Positions 53,681 through 63,326 of a stretch of DNA of 64,000 nt are shown one piece after another. Numbering within the stretch: the first letter of the stretch is position 1; every line of letters starts with the position of its first letter. This DNA is from Paenibacillus sp. 1001270B_150601_E10. GTDB lineage: Bacteria > Bacillota > Bacilli > Paenibacillales > Paenibacillaceae. The stretch spans positions 196,034-260,033 of the forward strand of contig NZ_JADMOL010000006.1 of NCBI RefSeq assembly GCF_015558675.1. Reading direction: 5' to 3'. A model generated the notes under the pieces. That model was not told the origin of the DNA and did no database searches. It worked only from the letters and a program-made list of their open reading frames with translations. Both the position numbers and the translations under genes were made by a program.

Positions 53681-54658
53681 TCATTTCATCTCATCGTAAT
53701 GGGTCACTTGATTTCGCCCGTTTTCCTTCGACACATATAGAGCTTGGTCCGCATGCTTTAACAGAGACGTGCTCGTGTCGTCCTGTGTGAACGTGGCAGC
53801 CCCTATGCTTACTGTTAAATTGCCAATCTCCCACGCATAATCAGCCACCGCTTCGCGCAGCAGTTCCGCCGTCTTCTTGGCTTCAGTGAGTTCTTGTCCG
53901 GGAAGGATCATAACAAACTCTTCACCGCCATATCTGGCCGGAATATTCAATTCTCGGGAATGATCCGAGAGAATACTTGCTAATTGAGCTAATACGTCAT
54001 CACCCGTCTGATGTCCATACTTGTCATTGATTCTTTTAAAATGATCGATATCGACGATAAGCAAAGAGAATGACTGCTCCCCATCATGACAGCAGCGAAT
54101 AAGCTCATCCAACTTCTCTTGAAAGTATCTTCTGTTCTTTATGCCGGTTAGCTTGTCTGTGCTGGATAATTCAACTAGCAGCGAATTCATCTCGATGAGC
54201 TCCGCTTGCTTGCTTTCAATTTCCTGATAGATGTGCTTAAGCTTTTCCAGCGCCTGATCCTTCTCAATGTAAGCCTCTTCCGTGTGCTTTTTCGTCATTC
54301 GAAGCTCTTGCTCATAATGAATGCGCTTGCCCATTTGCATCAAAATACAATCCATGATCTCGAGCCCATCCTTATCAAGCCGCCTGCCATTAAGTAAATA
54401 CGGAATAGGCTCCCCTTGCTTATTCTTCAAGCTGATAAACAGCTCATCCACATGGCCGTTCAGATTGATAAATGGATAAAAATAAGAATGAAAGATGAGC
54501 TTATTGGCAATCGACATTAAGGATTCAATATGCTTGCCTATTAATTCGGACTTGTTATACCCCATTTGGTCTCCAAACGTATGATTCACCTCTAGAATCA
54601 TACCTTCATGTGAGATGGATATGAAACCGCAGGGTGCATAATTCAGTCGGTCATCCAT
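53681..54658 (-). CDS. PAS-GGDEF diguanylate cyclase
   Basis: The 325-residue soluble protein has a PAS domain (about 10-110: FISISHEGMILEVNHTFGDQMGYNKSELIGK), a coiled coil (about 115-165) and a GGDEF domain with ARYGGEEF (GGEEF at 244-248). The inhibitory RxxD site is changed to RELN (235-238), so product inhibition is probably lost. It should make cyclic di-GMP in response to a PAS-bound ligand. Its ATG overlaps the stop of the RsbQ-like gene by eight bases (ATGGATGA), so synthesis is coupled. Confidence 0.92.
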   Translation of the reverse strand: MDDRLNYAPCGFISISHEGMILEVNHTFGDQMGYNKSELIGKHIESLMSIANKLIFHSYFYPFINLNGHVDELFISLKNKQGEPIPYLLNGRRLDKDGLEIMDCILMQMGKRIHYEQELRMTKKHTEEAYIEKDQALEKLKHIYQEIESKQAELIEMNSLLVELSSTDKLTGIKNRRYFQEKLDELIRCCHDGEQSFSLLIVDIDHFKRINDKYGHQTGDDVLAQLASILSDHSRELNIPARYGGEEFVMILPGQELTEAKKTAELLREAVADYAWEIGNLTVSIGAATFTQDDTSTSLLKHADQALYVSKENGRNQVTHYDEMK

Positions 54659-55490
54659 GATTCAATATCCTATCCTTTCGAGTTGTTCCTTCATGTTGGT
54701 GCAAATAATTCTCGATCAATCGTATCGTTTCTTCTGGATGGCTGATATGCGGATAATGCCCTTTCGCCTCCATTAGCTGAAACGAGCTATGCTTCAGATG
54801 CTGATGCAGATACTGCCCAACCTCTAGCGGCACGATGCTATCATCAGAGCACTGCATAATCAAGGTAGGGAGATTCGATTGAGCCAGATCTGATCGATGA
54901 TCAGAATAGAAGGTAACCTCTGCAAATTGCCTAGCAATGACAGGGTCGGACGAAATAAAACTCCGCTCCAGCTCCTTCGTTAGCTTTGGATGCTCGAGGT
55001 TGTTCATGGCTAATGGGGCCATCATGCTCGCCCAGCCTGCAAAGTTCATTTCCATCATTTCAAGCAGCTCGTCAATATCGCTCTTCTCGAAGCCGCCCTT
55101 GTAATCGCCATCATTTAAGTAACAAGGCGAAGGGCCGATCATAATAAGCTTATCAAAATATTCCGGCTGCTCAATGGAAGCGAGCATGCCAATCATCGAG
55201 CTTACTGAATGGCCGACAAATATGACATTATGGAGTCCGAATGCTTCGATAATATCGATCACATCTTGGGCATACCCTCTCAGCGTATGATACTTCTTCG
55301 GGTCATACGCATGAAGATCGGATTCGCCAGAGCCAACATAATCGAACAGAACCACTCGATACTTTTCCTCAAATGCAGGGGCTATGTATCTCCACATGCT
55401 TTGGTCGCAGCCAAATCCATGGGCAAATACAATCGTCTGGTCCCCTCTTCCACTTATGTTTACTCGATTGCGGGCAGATACAAGATTCAT
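54651..55490 (-). CDS. RsbQ-like alpha/beta hydrolase
   Basis: The 279-residue protein matches RsbQ in length and motifs: VFAHGFGCDQSMWRYIAPAF, nucleophile Ser95 in VGHSVSSMIGM, Asp in CSDDSIVP (about 217) and His in GHYPHISHP (about 246). RsbQ in B. subtilis is needed for the PAS-PP2C protein RsbP in the energy-stress pathway, and is thought to supply or process a PAS ligand. Here the downstream overlapping gene is a PAS-GGDEF protein, not RsbP. ATG 55490 follows GAGGAGATAATGTAG. Confidence 0.9.
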   Translation of the reverse strand: MNLVSARNRVNISGRGDQTIVFAHGFGCDQSMWRYIAPAFEEKYRVVLFDYVGSGESDLHAYDPKKYHTLRGYAQDVIDIIEAFGLHNVIFVGHSVSSMIGMLASIEQPEYFDKLIMIGPSPCYLNDGDYKGGFEKSDIDELLEMMEMNFAGWASMMAPLAMNNLEHPKLTKELERSFISSDPVIARQFAEVTFYSDHRSDLAQSNLPTLIMQCSDDSIVPLEVGQYLHQHLKHSSFQLMEAKGHYPHISHPEETIRLIENYLHQHEGTTRKDRILNHG

Positions 55491-55638
55491 CTACATTATC
55501 TCCTCTATATTTTCCATTCTCTTTATTTTGAAGGCGTATCCTTTAAATTTCAAGAACATTGTGGCATCTCCTAAATGAAATCTACGGATATGGATTGCTG
55601 GATGGAAACCGACCTTACGTATGGACGATCCTAAGAAA

Positions 55639-55671
55639 AAGACCGTTTCCACTTTCGTCAGAAACGGTCTT
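55639..55671. terminator. Bidirectional hairpin terminator
   Basis: AAGACCGTTTC / GAAACGGTCTT forms a perfect 11-bp stem with an 11-base loop. It is upstream of the RsbQ-like gene on the minus strand and terminates the relic to its right. Confidence 0.7.
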
Positions 55672-55684
55672 CGTACGTATTTCA

Positions 55685-55849
55685 TCATTGTGTGATTGCT
55701 TTGAAACGCTCAATCGCTGCTCTTAATGTGGATATTCCTTCCTCCACGTTCTTTTGCGTATATCCCTCAGTCTTCAGCTCCTCTTGGATTGATTCTGAGC
55801 ATGTCTGCTGCTTCAGGCTAATTGCTGGATCGCTTTTCGAACCTCGGCT
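55685..55849 (-). pseudogene. Degraded small gene, no start codon
   Basis: On the minus strand the frame ending at TGA 55685-55687 reads LKQQTCSESIQEEL then EGYTQKNVEEGISTLRAAIERF, which has a protein-like composition but no usable start before the in-frame TAG at 55850-55852. In a neighbouring frame DSTRAEVRKAIQQLA (around 55830-55865) looks like the continuation. The pair suggests a small helical protein gene with a frameshift. The terminator at 55639 follows. I do not recognise the family; support is composition only. Confidence 0.35.
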
Positions 55850-55965
55850 CTAGTTGAATCTAGAGACGATATCGTAATCTATAGATTTGATGTTCTCAAG
55901 CTATTAGTAAGAAAAATGATTGTTTCCTTTGTGATTCTCATCGGTTCGTAGGGCATCATGAGACC
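55850..55965. other. Rest of the gap before selO
   Basis: No ribosome binding site or complete frame was seen. It may include the lost 5' part of the relic to the left. Confidence 0.3.
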
Positions 55966-57444
55966 TCACGTCCCGCAAAACGTTTGATAAGGAGCATCGC
56001 ATTGCGGCGGAAGTGCAGTATATTCATCCTGTTCTGGAGCGTATGCATAAGGTCTAGACAGCACATTGAGCAGCTTCTTCATGATGCTGTAGTCCTCTCT
56101 CGTGACAGCAGCGTCCAACGCCTCTTCAACACGGTGATTGCGAGGGATAATCGCAGGATTGCTGTTCATCATAAGAGCCTTAGAAGCTTCTAACGTTTGA
56201 GATTCTCTCGATCTTCTTTGCTCCCAATGCCTTTTCCATTCGGCGAATGCTTCCGAGTGGAATAAATTCGTACTACTCTCTAACTTGCCTAATGTTAGGG
56301 CCCGGAATGTATTCGTGTAATCTGCACCATGTTCCTCCATCAAGGACAGCAGTTGATTGATCAGTGCCTGATCTTCGGCATCCTCATCGATAAGACCAAG
56401 CTTAGCTCTCATGCCTGTCAGCCAATTCTGGTTGTACAACTCGAAGTAATCTCCTATCGCCTCTTCAGCAAGCCTTATCGCTTCCTCCTCATTGTCATGC
56501 AGCAGCGGCAGCAAAGCTTCCGCTAATCTGGCAAGATTCCATGCCCCAATACTCGGTTGATTTACGTAGGCATAACGACCATATCGATCAATAGAGCTGA
56601 ATACGGTCTCTGGATCATAGGCATCCATGAAGGCGCAAGGTCCATAATCAATGGTATCCCCACTTAAAGCCATATTGTCTGTATTCATGACCCCATGGAT
56701 GAAGCCGACAAGCTGCCACTTCGCTATAAGCGCGGCCTGGCGCTTAATCACTTCTTGAAGTAAAGCAAGATAGCAGTTCTCATGCTCGGCGGCCTCTGGA
56801 AAATGTCTTTTAATCGTATAGTCGGCTAAGGCCTTAAGATCACTGGGCTTTCCTATGCCGGCAGCATATTGAAAAGTACCCACACGGATGTGACTCGAAG
56901 CGATGCGTGTGAGAATAGCGCCTGGAAGCTCAGTCTCGCGGATAATCGTCTCACCAGTCCGTGCAACAGCAAGGCTGCGAGTCGTAGGGATCCCAAGCGC
57001 ATGCATCGCTTCGCTAACGATATACTCCCGAAGCATGGGTCCTAGTGCTGCTCGTCCATCTCCTCCTCGAGAATAAGGCGTTCTTCCTGAGCCTTTTAGC
57101 TGAATATCGAACCGTTCACCTTTTGGTGTGATCTGCTCGCCTAATAAACAAGCCCTTCCGTCGCCAAGCATCGTAAAATGCCCAAATTGATGCCCTGCGT
57201 AAGCTTGAGCAAGAGGCTCAGCCCCCTCTGGGATCCGATTGCCAGCTAGGACTTCAACCCCTTCACTCGATTGGAGCTGCTGCAGGCTTAAGCCTAACCA
57301 TTCCGCTACTGCTTCATTGACAATGACCAAATGAGGGGAGCGTACAGGTGCAGGTTGGAGTTTCGTGTAAAAGGAGTCCGGCAGCCGACTATAGCTATTA
57401 TCGAAGTTCCACCCAGCTTCTTCTATTGCATTGATCTCTTTCAT
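55966..57444 (-). CDS. selO: SelO/YdiU protein AMPylase (UPF0061)
   Basis: The 492-residue protein is a full-length Sel[98 protein letters not shown]. SelO is a pseudokinase that transfers AMP to protein hydroxyls and has a redox-linked C-terminal cysteine; here the end is [11 protein letters not shown] 57444 follows AAGGAGATAAA. It is monocistronic. Confidence 0.93.
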   Translation of the reverse strand: MKEINAIEEAGWNFDNSYSRLPDSFYTKLQPAPVRSPHLVIVNEAVAEWLGLSLQQLQSSEGVEVLAGNRIPEGAEPLAQAYAGHQFGHFTMLGDGRACLLGEQITPKGERFDIQLKGSGRTPYSRGGDGRAALGPMLREYIVSEAMHALGIPTTRSLAVARTGETIIRETELPGAILTRIASSHIRVGTFQYAAGIGKPSDLKALADYTIKRHFPEAAEHENCYLALLQEVIKRQAALIAKWQLVGFIHGVMNTDNMALSGDTIDYGPCAFMDAYDPETVFSSIDRYGRYAYVNQPSIGAWNLARLAEALLPLLHDNEEEAIRLAEEAIGDYFELYNQNWLTGMRAKLGLIDEDAEDQALINQLLSLMEEHGADYTNTFRALTLGKLESSTNLFHSEAFAEWKRHWEQRRSRESQTLEASKALMMNSNPAIIPRNHRVEEALDAAVTREDYSIMKKLLNVLSRPYAYAPEQDEYTALPPQCDAPYQTFCGT

Positions 57445-57708
57445 TTTATCTCCTTATTCTTGACGTTTATATTCAGTAGAAATCCACTTTTAGGGTTTGC
57501 TTCCGTTTATTTATTATACCTGCATCCAGATCTTGATGGATCATTATTTCATTAAATTTGATGCATATCGAGCCCTGATCCTCCATCGCATAATATAGAG
57601 GATTCAAACAAATAATGGAAGGGAATTATAATTACGATTTAAGAATTTCTGTCGAATATGTCATGAGTCATATGAAATAACGACCAAGTAAGAAGGGAGA
57701 AATTTGCG

Positions 57709-58896
57709 ATGAAGTTATCGATCCAAATATTGCTACTGATCATCCTTTTCCCCTTCGTTACTGGTTGCTATGATCTCAGAGAGCTTAATGAAACAGGATT
57801 TGTTACCGCACTGGGAGTAGATCTTGGCAGCACAAATAGATATCGTGTATCCGTGCAAGTCGTTAACCCCAGCAACTCTGCAGGCGGAACTTTTTCGAAA
57901 GGTCCAACTTCTTTGGACACAGTCACCTATTCAGCCGAAGGGGACAACGTATTTCAAGCCTCACGAAAAATAAGCAAAATGATCTCACGGCAGCTGCACT
58001 ATGGTCATACCATCCTGGTTGCGATCAGCGAGGATCTCGCCAGAAAGGAAGGTCTGTATAACATGCTGGATGGTATAGAGCGAGATTCAGAGATTCGAAG
58101 CTCTGCTTCAATCATTCTTACAAAAGGGATTAGTGCAGAAAAATTATTGCGCAATAAAGCCATCATTGATCGTATTAGCGCAATGAAAGTGAAGCGCTTG
58201 ACAAAATTTTCGCAGAACTTGTTAGGAGAAAACCCCGACACCCGATTGTATCAGGTCATTCGCACGCTTACTTCATCTGGACGCAATGCAATGGTTAACG
58301 GATTTGAAATCGTCCAAACACCTCAAGCTCCGATAGTGGTATTAGACAGCTTAGGTGTATTTCAAGAGGGCAAGCTCGTTCATTGGCTTGATTCGCAATC
58401 AAGTCGAGGCGTTATGTGGGTGTTAGATAAGGTCCGATCAACATTAGTAAGTCTAGATGTTAATGGACAAAAAAACAGCGTTGGTATAGAACCAATCCGT
58501 ACCAAAGCAAATGTAAAGGCAATCAGTCAACAAGGCAAGCCTAAAATGCAGATTCACATCGAAGTAGATGCGAACATTGGAGAGGTTGAGACGAATATTG
58601 ATATTCTCGATCCATTCGTCATTCTAGAGTTAGAGAAGCTAACAGAAGACGCCATTCGTGCAGAAGTCAACCAAGCCATTACAAAGCTGCAGGCCCTTCA
58701 TTGTGATATCTTCGGTTTTGGCGATGTCGTTCATCAATATGAACCAGGGCTGTGGCGCCACTGGCAGAAGGATTGGTCCGACAAGGGCTTTCCAGAGCTT
58801 CAGCATGATCTTCAGCTGACGGTACGAATCCAACGATTAGGATTAAGAACCAATTCGCTTATTCGCAATATTGAATTGAATAATCAAGGCAACTAA
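57709..58896 (+). CDS. Ger(x)C-family spore germination lipoprotein
   Basis: The 395-residue protein has a lipoprotein signal ending FPFVTGC, then YDLRELNETGFVTALGVDL, typical of GerAC/GerBC/GerKC. The C-terminal domain carries LEKLTEDAIRAEVNQAITKLQ and the DIFGFGDVVHQYEPGLWRHW signature. In germinant receptors the C subunit joins A and B subunits in the inner spore membrane. No gerA or gerB gene is beside it, so it may be an orphan subunit. ATG 57709 follows AAGAAGGGAGAAATTTGCG. Confidence 0.93.
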   Translation: MKLSIQILLLIILFPFVTGCYDLRELNETGFVTALGVDLGSTNRYRVSVQVVNPSNSAGGTFSKGPTSLDTVTYSAEGDNVFQASRKISKMISRQLHYGHTILVAISEDLARKEGLYNMLDGIERDSEIRSSASIILTKGISAEKLLRNKAIIDRISAMKVKRLTKFSQNLLGENPDTRLYQVIRTLTSSGRNAMVNGFEIVQTPQAPIVVLDSLGVFQEGKLVHWLDSQSSRGVMWVLDKVRSTLVSLDVNGQKNSVGIEPIRTKANVKAISQQGKPKMQIHIEVDANIGEVETNIDILDPFVILELEKLTEDAIRAEVNQAITKLQALHCDIFGFGDVVHQYEPGLWRHWQKDWSDKGFPELQHDLQLTVRIQRLGLRTNSLIRNIELNNQGN

Positions 58897-58970
58897 CATG
58901 CGAGGCATGGCGAATAAGCTCCTCTTTTTTTTGCTCAAGCGCATCGTGTTATGTTCATGGTCCATCAAAA

Positions 58971-58997
58971 AAAGCCGTAATCATTACGGCTCTTTCA
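58971..58997. terminator. Bidirectional intrinsic terminator
   Basis: AGCCGTAA / TTACGGCT with a short loop and T-runs on both strands lies between the convergent gerC and MFS genes. Confidence 0.8.
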
Positions 58998-59035
58998 GTG
59001 CTATCTATTAGCAAATCATAATCCTATTAAACATC

Positions 59036-60274
59036 TTAGATCAGTTCATGTCGCTTCTTCAACATTCGGTATAGTATAAAACTAAAAAGTGCAGCAATGG
59101 CTGCGCATAGTCCAATAAATCCATATCCTGCTTGGAGGCCTCGAAGCAATCCAATTTCGGTCTCTGCACCGAACAGCAGCTTAACCACTTCAATAACCCC
59201 GCCGATGAGGTAATTGCCTATAACACTGCCGATTCCCATTAACGTTACGGTAAAAGTGATGGCTGTATCGCTGCCATGTGGATATCTTTTAGCAATAAAA
59301 GCCATCACGGTTGGATAAATCATGGCGATGCCGATGCCTGCTGCAGCAAATAGGAACGCTAGACGCTCTCCTCCCACTATTGCCAGAAACGTGCATATCG
59401 CTGACGATCCTGAGAAGATGAACAGAGAGAACGTAAACCCTATCTTATCGGTAAGAGGTCCCAGAAGCAGTCGGGCTAGTGCAAAGCATAAGAAGAAGAT
59501 CGACAGCATGCCTGAAGCTTTCACGGTGTCCCACCCGTAAGCTTTTTCAAGGAAATTAACAAGCCAGCCCCCTACTGCTAATTCAGATACAACGCCAAAC
59601 GAGAGGATGAGTACCATGAACCACAGAACGGGATCACGCATCAGTTTTTTCAAAGGAATACGGTCCTCATGCGGGACATCATCACCTGGAAAGGAACTTC
59701 GCATCGCGATTAGAATCGGCAATATAGACAAAGACAACATGACAAGATACATGCCTCTCCAATCCAGCGTATGTCCAAATACGGTGATGGACATGAGTCC
59801 CGTTGCAATTAACGGTGCTATAGTTGAGCTAAGTCCATAAAAACCATGCGTGAGGTTCATCATCGTTCCTGTATTTTTGACGAAGATGCGTGCCCCTAAG
59901 ATAGCCAATGCAATTTCCAGCATGCCATTGCCGATATACATCAGAAAGTATGAGGCTGAGAACATCGGGTAGCTGCGCGAAAAATAAATCAATACACCAG
60001 AAAGCATCATAGAACCAAAAGCGGTGATGCTTACGACTTTGATCCCCCATATTCTTGTAAGGTAATTTGTGAACGAACAAGCTATGAGGTATCCTAGTGC
60101 ATTAAGTGATAGCAGTGTGCCTAGCTGGGACTCATTCAGCATGAAATCAAACTGAATTCTCGGTATGGCTGGCCCTTTTATATTTTCTGATAGGCCAAAT
60201 ACGACGAATCCTAGAAATATGGTTGCCAGCTGCATCGCATACACTTTATTCACTTTTTTTAAACGCTTTTCCAC
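59036..60274 (-). CDS. MFS transporter, FHS/sugar-permease-like
   Basis: The 412-residue protein has twelve predicted membrane segments with FVVFGLSENIKGPAIPRIQFDF, LGTLLSLNALGYLIAC, HGFYGLSSTIAPLIATGL and GIGIAMIYPTVMAFIAKRYPHGSDTAI. This is similar to the FHS (fucose-galactose permease-like) branch of MFS. Substrate unknown. GTG 60274 is the start, after GGGGGGATTGA. Convergent with gerC. Confidence 0.82.
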   Translation of the reverse strand: MEKRLKKVNKVYAMQLATIFLGFVVFGLSENIKGPAIPRIQFDFMLNESQLGTLLSLNALGYLIACSFTNYLTRIWGIKVVSITAFGSMMLSGVLIYFSRSYPMFSASYFLMYIGNGMLEIALAILGARIFVKNTGTMMNLTHGFYGLSSTIAPLIATGLMSITVFGHTLDWRGMYLVMLSLSILPILIAMRSSFPGDDVPHEDRIPLKKLMRDPVLWFMVLILSFGVVSELAVGGWLVNFLEKAYGWDTVKASGMLSIFFLCFALARLLLGPLTDKIGFTFSLFIFSGSSAICTFLAIVGGERLAFLFAAAGIGIAMIYPTVMAFIAKRYPHGSDTAITFTVTLMGIGSVIGNYLIGGVIEVVKLLFGAETEIGLLRGLQAGYGFIGLCAAIAALFSFILYRMLKKRHELI

Positions 60275-60627
60275 TCAATCCCCCCAGAACCTATATTAGC
60301 GCTACTCTTTAGTAGTTAGCAAAGCTTTCGTTTAGCTGCAGCTCCCGTTGATTGATAAAATGCTAGTACTCTAAGTTATGTTATCGATACCAGAATGAAC
60401 AAGCAATATGGGGCTTTATACTGCTTGAATATTAGGTTGAATGGGCCAGAAAGTCAATATAAAAGATTTGATTGTTTTAGCTGCAGAGTCCACAGATGAA
60501 GAGCTTTGGCCTCCCTTTTATCACGATGGCAGTTTCATTCTATTCACTTCGTTGCACGTCATTGATTAAACCTTTGCTTGTAAGGAAATGAATAGAACAA
60601 AACGATTAACCTAAGGAGGAAGCTGCA
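60275..60627. other. Divergent intergenic region (353 bases)
   Basis: The gap holds the start signals of the MFS gene (GGGGGG) at the left and of the FAD/Rieske gene (AAGGAGGAAGC) at the right. I see no open frame with a start, no clear sigma-B promoter and no stable hairpin. Confidence 0.35.
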
Positions 60628-62175
60628 TTGTCGGAGAAGGAACCTAAAGTATCGAAGTCTATGCCTGAATTGCCTGAATCGTATTGGCGAGACTCGATAA
60701 GCCTCCCCTCTTTCCCCAAGCTGTCTAACGATATTGAAGCTGAGATAGGAATAGTGGGTGGTGGAATATCAGGGATCACAACAGCCTACCTATTGGCAAA
60801 AGAAGGACTTAACGTTGTATTGCTTGAAGCTGGAGAGCTTCTGAATGGTACGACCGGCCACACTACCGCGAAGATTACTGCTCAGCATGATATCATCTAT
60901 GATGAACTGATCAGCCACTTTGGTGAAGAAAAAGCAAGGCTTTACTATAAGGCGAATGATGAAGCGCTGCAATTCATTAAGCGTATGGTTGAAGAGCATG
61001 AGATAGACTGTGACCTAAGTGAACAGGATGCCTATATTTATACGGATCAGGAAACTTCAATCCCTAAGCTCGAGAAGGAGCTGGAAGCTTATAGGACACT
61101 TGGCATAAACGGTGAATGGGTGGAACAAATCGCTCTGCCTATCCCAATAAAAGGCGCCATTGTGATGAAAAAACAGGCTCAGTTTCATCCGCTCAAATAT
61201 TTGAATAAGCTCGTTCAATTATTTGTTCAACACGGTGGCAAGATTTATGAACAGACAACCGTGAATACGGTAGAGGAAGGTGACAAGCCGGTTATCGTTA
61301 CCAAAGATAATCATCGTGTAACCTGCCAGCAGGTCGTCTCCTGTTCTCACTTCCCCTTCCATGATGGAATGAGTCTCTACTTTGCGAGATTGCATTCTGA
61401 ACGCTCCTACGTTATTGGTGTGAAGAGCGACAAACACTATTTAGGCGGCATGTATATTAGTGCAGAAGATCCGAAGCGTTCCGTGAGAAGCACGCCTCTC
61501 AGCACAGGGGAAGAACTTCTGATTATCAGTGGCGAAAGCCATAAGACGGGTCAAGGCATATGCACGATCAAGCATTATGAGGCACTAGAGACGTTCGCCA
61601 ATCAAACGTTTGGCATCAACGAGTTCTCCTACCGCTGGTCGACACAGGATCTCGTGACGTTGGACAAGGTTCCATACGTCGGGCATATGACCTCAGACAA
61701 ACCTAATATGTATGTGGCAACCGGTTACCGAAAATGGGGAATGAGCAACGGAACGGCGGCTGCTTTGCTGCTGTCTGATCTTATTCGTGGGAAAGAAAAT
61801 CCCTACCAAGAGCTTTACTCCCCTTCGAGGTTCCATGCTGATCCCGATATTAAGACCTTTCTCGTACAAAATGTGGATGTTGCGAAGCACCTTATCGAAG
61901 GTAAGCTTGAGTTCGTCCGTAAGACGCCTGAGGATTTGGAGAATGATGAGGGTTCAGTCGTTACGGTGAATGGCAAGCGAGCGGGCGCCTATCGGGATGA
62001 CAAGGGTATGCTTCATATTGTGGATACAACATGCACCCATATGGGTTGTGAGGTCGAATGGAATCATGGTGAGCGCAGCTGGGATTGTCCTTGTCACGGC
62101 TCTCGATTCTCCTATGATGGCGAAGTGCTTGAAGGGCCGGCCAAAAGACCATTGCCGAAGCTAACGTCTTCCTAA
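60628..62175 (+). CDS. yhfW: FAD-dependent oxidoreductase with C-terminal Rieske domain (YhfW-like)
   Basis: The 515-residue protein has a Rossmann FAD site (AEIGIVGGGISGITTAYLLAKEGLNVVLLEA, described in part), a DAO-type substrate domain, then at about 430-515 a Rieske [2Fe-2S] domain with Cys469-x-His471 (CTHMGC) and Cys487-x2-His490 (CPCHGSRF). The layout is that of B. subtilis YhfW. Its substrate and electron partners are unknown. TTG 60628 is the start, seven bases after AAGGAGG. It is monocistronic, ended by the terminator at 62272-62309. Confidence 0.92.
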   Translation: MSEKEPKVSKSMPELPESYWRDSISLPSFPKLSNDIEAEIGIVGGGISGITTAYLLAKEGLNVVLLEAGELLNGTTGHTTAKITAQHDIIYDELISHFGEEKARLYYKANDEALQFIKRMVEEHEIDCDLSEQDAYIYTDQETSIPKLEKELEAYRTLGINGEWVEQIALPIPIKGAIVMKKQAQFHPLKYLNKLVQLFVQHGGKIYEQTTVNTVEEGDKPVIVTKDNHRVTCQQVVSCSHFPFHDGMSLYFARLHSERSYVIGVKSDKHYLGGMYISAEDPKRSVRSTPLSTGEELLIISGESHKTGQGICTIKHYEALETFANQTFGINEFSYRWSTQDLVTLDKVPYVGHMTSDKPNMYVATGYRKWGMSNGTAAALLLSDLIRGKENPYQELYSPSRFHADPDIKTFLVQNVDVAKHLIEGKLEFVRKTPEDLENDEGSVVTVNGKRAGAYRDDKGMLHIVDTTCTHMGCEVEWNHGERSWDCPCHGSRFSYDGEVLEGPAKRPLPKLTSS

Positions 62176-62271
62176 CTTCACAGGCTGGGCATCATTGCAT
62201 GAAAGTGGGGAAATGAGTATTCAAGAATATTCATCAAGTGTGTTTGCATGTATTTCCATTTGCTATATAAA

Positions 62272-62309
62272 AAAGAAGCCTGCTCGAATGAAAAGGAGCA
62301 GGCTTCTTT
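62272..62309. terminator. Bidirectional intrinsic terminator
   Basis: AAAGAAGCCTGCTC / GAGCAGGCTTCTTT is a perfect 14-bp stem with a ten-base loop between the convergent YhfW-like and anti-sigma genes. Confidence 0.88.
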
Positions 62310-62336
62310 CATGCTATTAAGCAGATCAATACAAAC

Positions 62337-63326
62337 TTACTTCAAGGATTCCGCAGCCTGAATGAGCTGCTCTTTCGTAATGTTAAGCGAATCCGTGCTG
62401 ACTCGTATCATGACCGATTCATCATCTTCAGCCATCCATGATACTTCCTTGTATAGACCCGTATCACTGAATAAGTACTGATCATTCTCCACATAGTTTG
62501 CTTCTACATCATTCATTTGCACCTGTTCATGGGCAATGGTTTCTGGAGATACCGACTTGATCTTCACCTTTTCCAATGCGTGATCGATCTGCACATAAAT
62601 GTGGTCGTTGGTTGAATTACTGTAAGTAGTTGTATACGAATCCATTGGACGATTCGGGTCCGACTCTTGAATTCTCCAAGCATAAGGCTTCCCTTGATCC
62701 TTAGCTTCTTTTTGTAGCACCTCCAATAACTGAAGGCTATCTGAGCTAACATCGCCGCCAAAGGCGGGCTCCTTCTTGCCATAATCAAAGGTAAAGCCGA
62801 CTTCTAATTGAAGCGGTAACGTGTGAGCGATATCAGCAGCAATCAATAGCTGTTTCCATTCCTCCATCTGAGCTACTTTTATTGGTTTAGAAGTACTGAG
62901 CAATGGATGCTGCTTGAGCATTGGGATCTTAGCATTTTCTAGAGAGGCTATGTAAATCACAGCACTCTGTCCCTCATTCAATTGTCCTTGTACAGACGAC
63001 AGTGTTGTGTGGATATCGGACTTCAATGCTTCTGGAAGATGAAAGCTAGTATCCGTCCACACCTCAGAACGAACCATACCCGAATCCGTTGCAAATAAGA
63101 ACTTCTGTGTTGCATAACCAAAGCCGGACAATACGGCTGCAATACATACGGCAGCTACCATCTTTCGTGCGGTGAATACTCGTTTACCTTTCACAGGCTT
63201 TCCCTCTCTCCATTTCGTCCCTTGGCTTGCAAGCATGGCCGTCATGTAGACGTCCATCGAGGGAGGACATTGCACTGAATCGGAAGCTGTCTGATATTCC
63301 TGCTTCAGTTTGTTTTCAATGGACAT
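62337..63326 (-). CDS. Probable anti-sigma factor, single-pass membrane protein
   Basis: The 329-residue protein has a cytoplasmic part of about 50 residues (MSIENKLKQEYQTASDSVQ), one membrane segment (about 55-72, MVAAVCIAAVLSGFGYAT) and a large extracellular part that ends with MAEDDESVMIRVSTDSLNITKEQLIQAAESL, similar to the DUF4367 sensor domain seen in Bacillus anti-sigma factors. It overlaps the sigma gene by 11 bases. It should hold the ECF sigma factor inactive until a surface signal is received. Confidence 0.8.
   Translation of the reverse strand: MSIENKLKQEYQTASDSVQCPPSMDVYMTAMLASQGTKWREGKPVKGKRVFTARKMVAAVCIAAVLSGFGYATQKFLFATDSGMVRSEVWTDTSFHLPEALKSDIHTTLSSVQGQLNEGQSAVIYIASLENAKIPMLKQHPLLSTSKPIKVAQMEEWKQLLIAADIAHTLPLQLEVGFTFDYGKKEPAFGGDVSSDSLQLLEVLQKEAKDQGKPYAWRIQESDPNRPMDSYTTTYSNSTNDHIYVQIDHALEKVKIKSVSPETIAHEQVQMNDVEANYVENDQYLFSDTGLYKEVSWMAEDDESVMIRVSTDSLNITKEQLIQAAESLK

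Noticed and set aside
55491..55688. 65-codon minus-strand frame upstream of the RsbQ-like gene
   Set aside because: It runs through the terminator hairpin at 55639-55671 and has no ribosome binding site.
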